Shown: piece after piece, positions 6,474 to 6,931 of the stretch
Numbering within the stretch: position 1 is the stretch's first letter
Layout: every line of letters starts with the position of its first letter
Source: Bacillota bacterium
GTDB taxonomy: Bacteria > Bacillota > Dethiobacteria > Dethiobacterales > Dethiobacteraceae
Reading direction: 5' to 3'
NCBI GenBank assembly: GCA_018725345.1
Contig: QLUI01000096.1
Coordinates: forward strand, 1-6,931
DNA length: 6,931 nucleotides
Notes under the pieces: model-generated
Told to the model about the DNA's origin: nothing
Seen by the model: only the letters and a program-made list of their open reading frames with translations
Databases searched by the model: none
Translations under genes and position numbers: made by a program

Positions 6474-6507
6474 TAGCAAAACCTCCTCATTTTCGGCCTA
6501 TGCATGA

Positions 6508-6516
6508 ATCATACCA
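6508..6516 (-). promoter_or_regulatory. Extended -10 promoter candidate for rplI operon
   Basis: TGG followed by TATGAT (minus strand 6516-6508) fits an extended -10 element, 5 of 6 in the hexamer. The -35 region 18 nt upstream is poor (AGAACA). Initiation near 6501 would give a leader of about 28 nt with GAGGAGG just before the GTG start. A TTGACG at about 6551-6546 has no good partner at 17 nt. Confidence 0.45.
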
Positions 6517-6661
6517 ACTAACCATTACTTTGTTCTGCAAGCCGTCAACAATTTCCTGCCTGCGCATGCCGGCTTTCTTTTGCTAATTTTAATCGTTTAA
6601 GTCATAATTTCCTACATAGGGGCTGTAACGAAACTTTATTTTCGCTGCAAGACCCTCCCTG

Positions 6662-6719
6662 CAAAACATCCCACTTGCATAGGATCGTAGCTTCACCGAA
6701 AGAGATAATTTCCTATGCA
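6662..6719 (+). repeat. Structured repeat, copy 2
   Basis: This is the plus-strand copy of the element at 537-595, in inverted orientation 6.1 kb away. TGCATAGGA (6676-6684) pairs perfectly with TCCTATGCA (6711-6719), a 9 bp stem around a 26 nt loop. CAAAACATC precedes the hairpin here and in copy 1, and an AAACATC follows both. It lies inside the putative miniature element. Function is unknown. Confidence 0.7.
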
Positions 6720-6753
6720 GTGAACTCGTTTAAGCTTTGCTGAAACATCGGGG

Positions 6754-6783
6754 ATTCAGGTGGAGAGTCTACTCCACCTGAAT
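6754..6783. repeat. Perfect 12 bp hairpin
   Basis: ATTCAGGTGGAG (6754-6765) pairs with CTCCACCTGAAT (6772-6783) around the loop AGTCTA. No U tract of terminator type follows on either strand beyond AAAAA (TTTTT on the minus strand after 3 nt), so a minus-strand terminator role cannot be excluded. Together with the next hairpin it resembles structured IS200/IS605 right-end DNA. Confidence 0.7.
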
Positions 6784-6790
6784 AAAAATT

Positions 6791-6817
6791 CCCACCTACG
6801 CTTCGCTTAGAGGTGGG
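6791..6817. repeat. Hairpin resembling an IS200/IS605 end
   Basis: CCCACCT (6791-6797) pairs with AGGTGGG (6811-6817) around ACGCTTCGCTTAG. The form, with GGGGGTCTTA directly after it, resembles right-end hairpins of IS605-type elements in Firmicutes. No tnpA or tnpB coding remains nearby, so it would be a stranded end or a PATE-like fragment. The family match is from memory, not a search. Confidence 0.5.
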
Positions 6818-6845
6818 GGTCTTAACCCAAAAGAAAAACCAAGAT

Positions 6846-6879
6846 AAAAAAGACGCCTCAAACGTTAATTTGAGACATC
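6846..6879 (-). terminator. Intrinsic terminator for a gene right of the window
   Basis: On the minus strand GATGTCTCAAA (6879-6869) pairs with TTTGAGGCGTC (6862-6852), 11 positions including two G·U pairs, with a 6 nt loop and then TTTTTT. It should end a minus-strand transcript coming from beyond 6931. It also lies inside the putative miniature element, so it may have arrived with it. A second small stem (GGCTGT/ACAGCC, 6884-6903) precedes it. Confidence 0.8.
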
Positions 6880-6931
6880 TTATGGCTGTGTTTAGTTACA
6901 GCCCCAGTTTTGTTACTCTGCGCTGTAAGAC

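Larger units (their letters stand above)
6619..6905. mobile_element. Putative miniature inverted-repeat element (287 bp, non-coding)
   Basis: GGGGCTGTAACGAAAC (6619-6634) is matched in inverse orientation at 6890-6905 (reads GGGGCTGTAACTAAAC on the minus strand), 15 of 16 identical. The enclosed 255 bp has no credible gene but contains a structured repeat copy, two hairpins and a terminator. GGGGCTGT ends resemble those of some DDE-transposase IS families such as IS1182, so mobilisation in trans is a reasonable inference. I see no clear target duplication in the flanks (ACATA left, AGTTT right). Confidence 0.55.

Noticed and set aside
6474..6479. TTG at 6479 as the rplI start.
   Set aside because: It would lie only 2 nt from GGAGG and adds residues before the canonical bL9 start; GTG at 6473 fits spacing and family.
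6604..6715. 11 bp direct repeat ATAATTTCCTA at 6604-6614 and 6705-6715.
   Set aside because: Short and AT-rich; chance is a sufficient explanation, although the second copy is part of the structured repeat.

Overview
The window looks like chromosomal DNA of an endospore-forming, low-to-mid-GC Firmicute of the class Clostridia, perhaps Peptococcaceae-like; that last step is inference. The main evidence is the minus-strand order rplI, Lon-family protease of the clostridial spore-former (LonC-like) type, dnaB, purA, followed by a tRNA-Lys and a tRNA-Glu-like sequence. Strong AGGAGG-type ribosome binding sites support the assignment.

Layout, read on the minus strand from right to left. At 6931-6846 an intrinsic terminator closes a gene lying beyond the right edge. 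At 6905-6619 a 287 bp non-coding stretch is bounded by a 16 bp inverted repeat (15 of 16 matching), like a miniature inverted-repeat element; it contains two strong hairpins resembling an IS200/IS605 end and one copy of a repeated structured motif. An extended -10 promoter candidate at 6516-6508 then starts rplI (6473-6030, GTG start), the lonC-like protease gene (6014-4074), dnaB (4049-2694) and purA (2639-1356). These are tightly spaced (gaps of 15, 24 and 54 nt) and probably form one operon. The dnaB-purA junction carries two interleaved inverted repeats that could form a switch or pseudoknot in front of the purA ribosome binding site.

Below purA lie tRNA-Lys(CTT) at 1307-1232 and a tRNA-Glu(TTC) sequence at 1221-1156 that lacks the variable loop and the 5' half of the T stem. 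An internally deleted IS605-type tnpB remnant with a recognisable right end follows (1074-835), then a strong terminator (831-800). After an AT-rich gap comes the leader and 5' part of a membrane-anchored cell-wall protein gene (474 to the left edge), probably an M23-type peptidase. That leader holds the second copy of the structured motif found at 6662-6719, about 80% identical over 59 columns and in inverted orientation.

The core genes are conserved housekeeping genes: ribosome assembly, proteolysis, replication and AMP synthesis. Two of them have substitutions in usually conserved motifs: PurA has Leu in place of the guanine-motif Lys, and DnaB has Leu in place of Arg in its DLRESG-type motif. 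The most novel material is at the edges: the paired structured repeat, the miniature element, the broken tRNA-Glu and the interleaved hairpins before purA.
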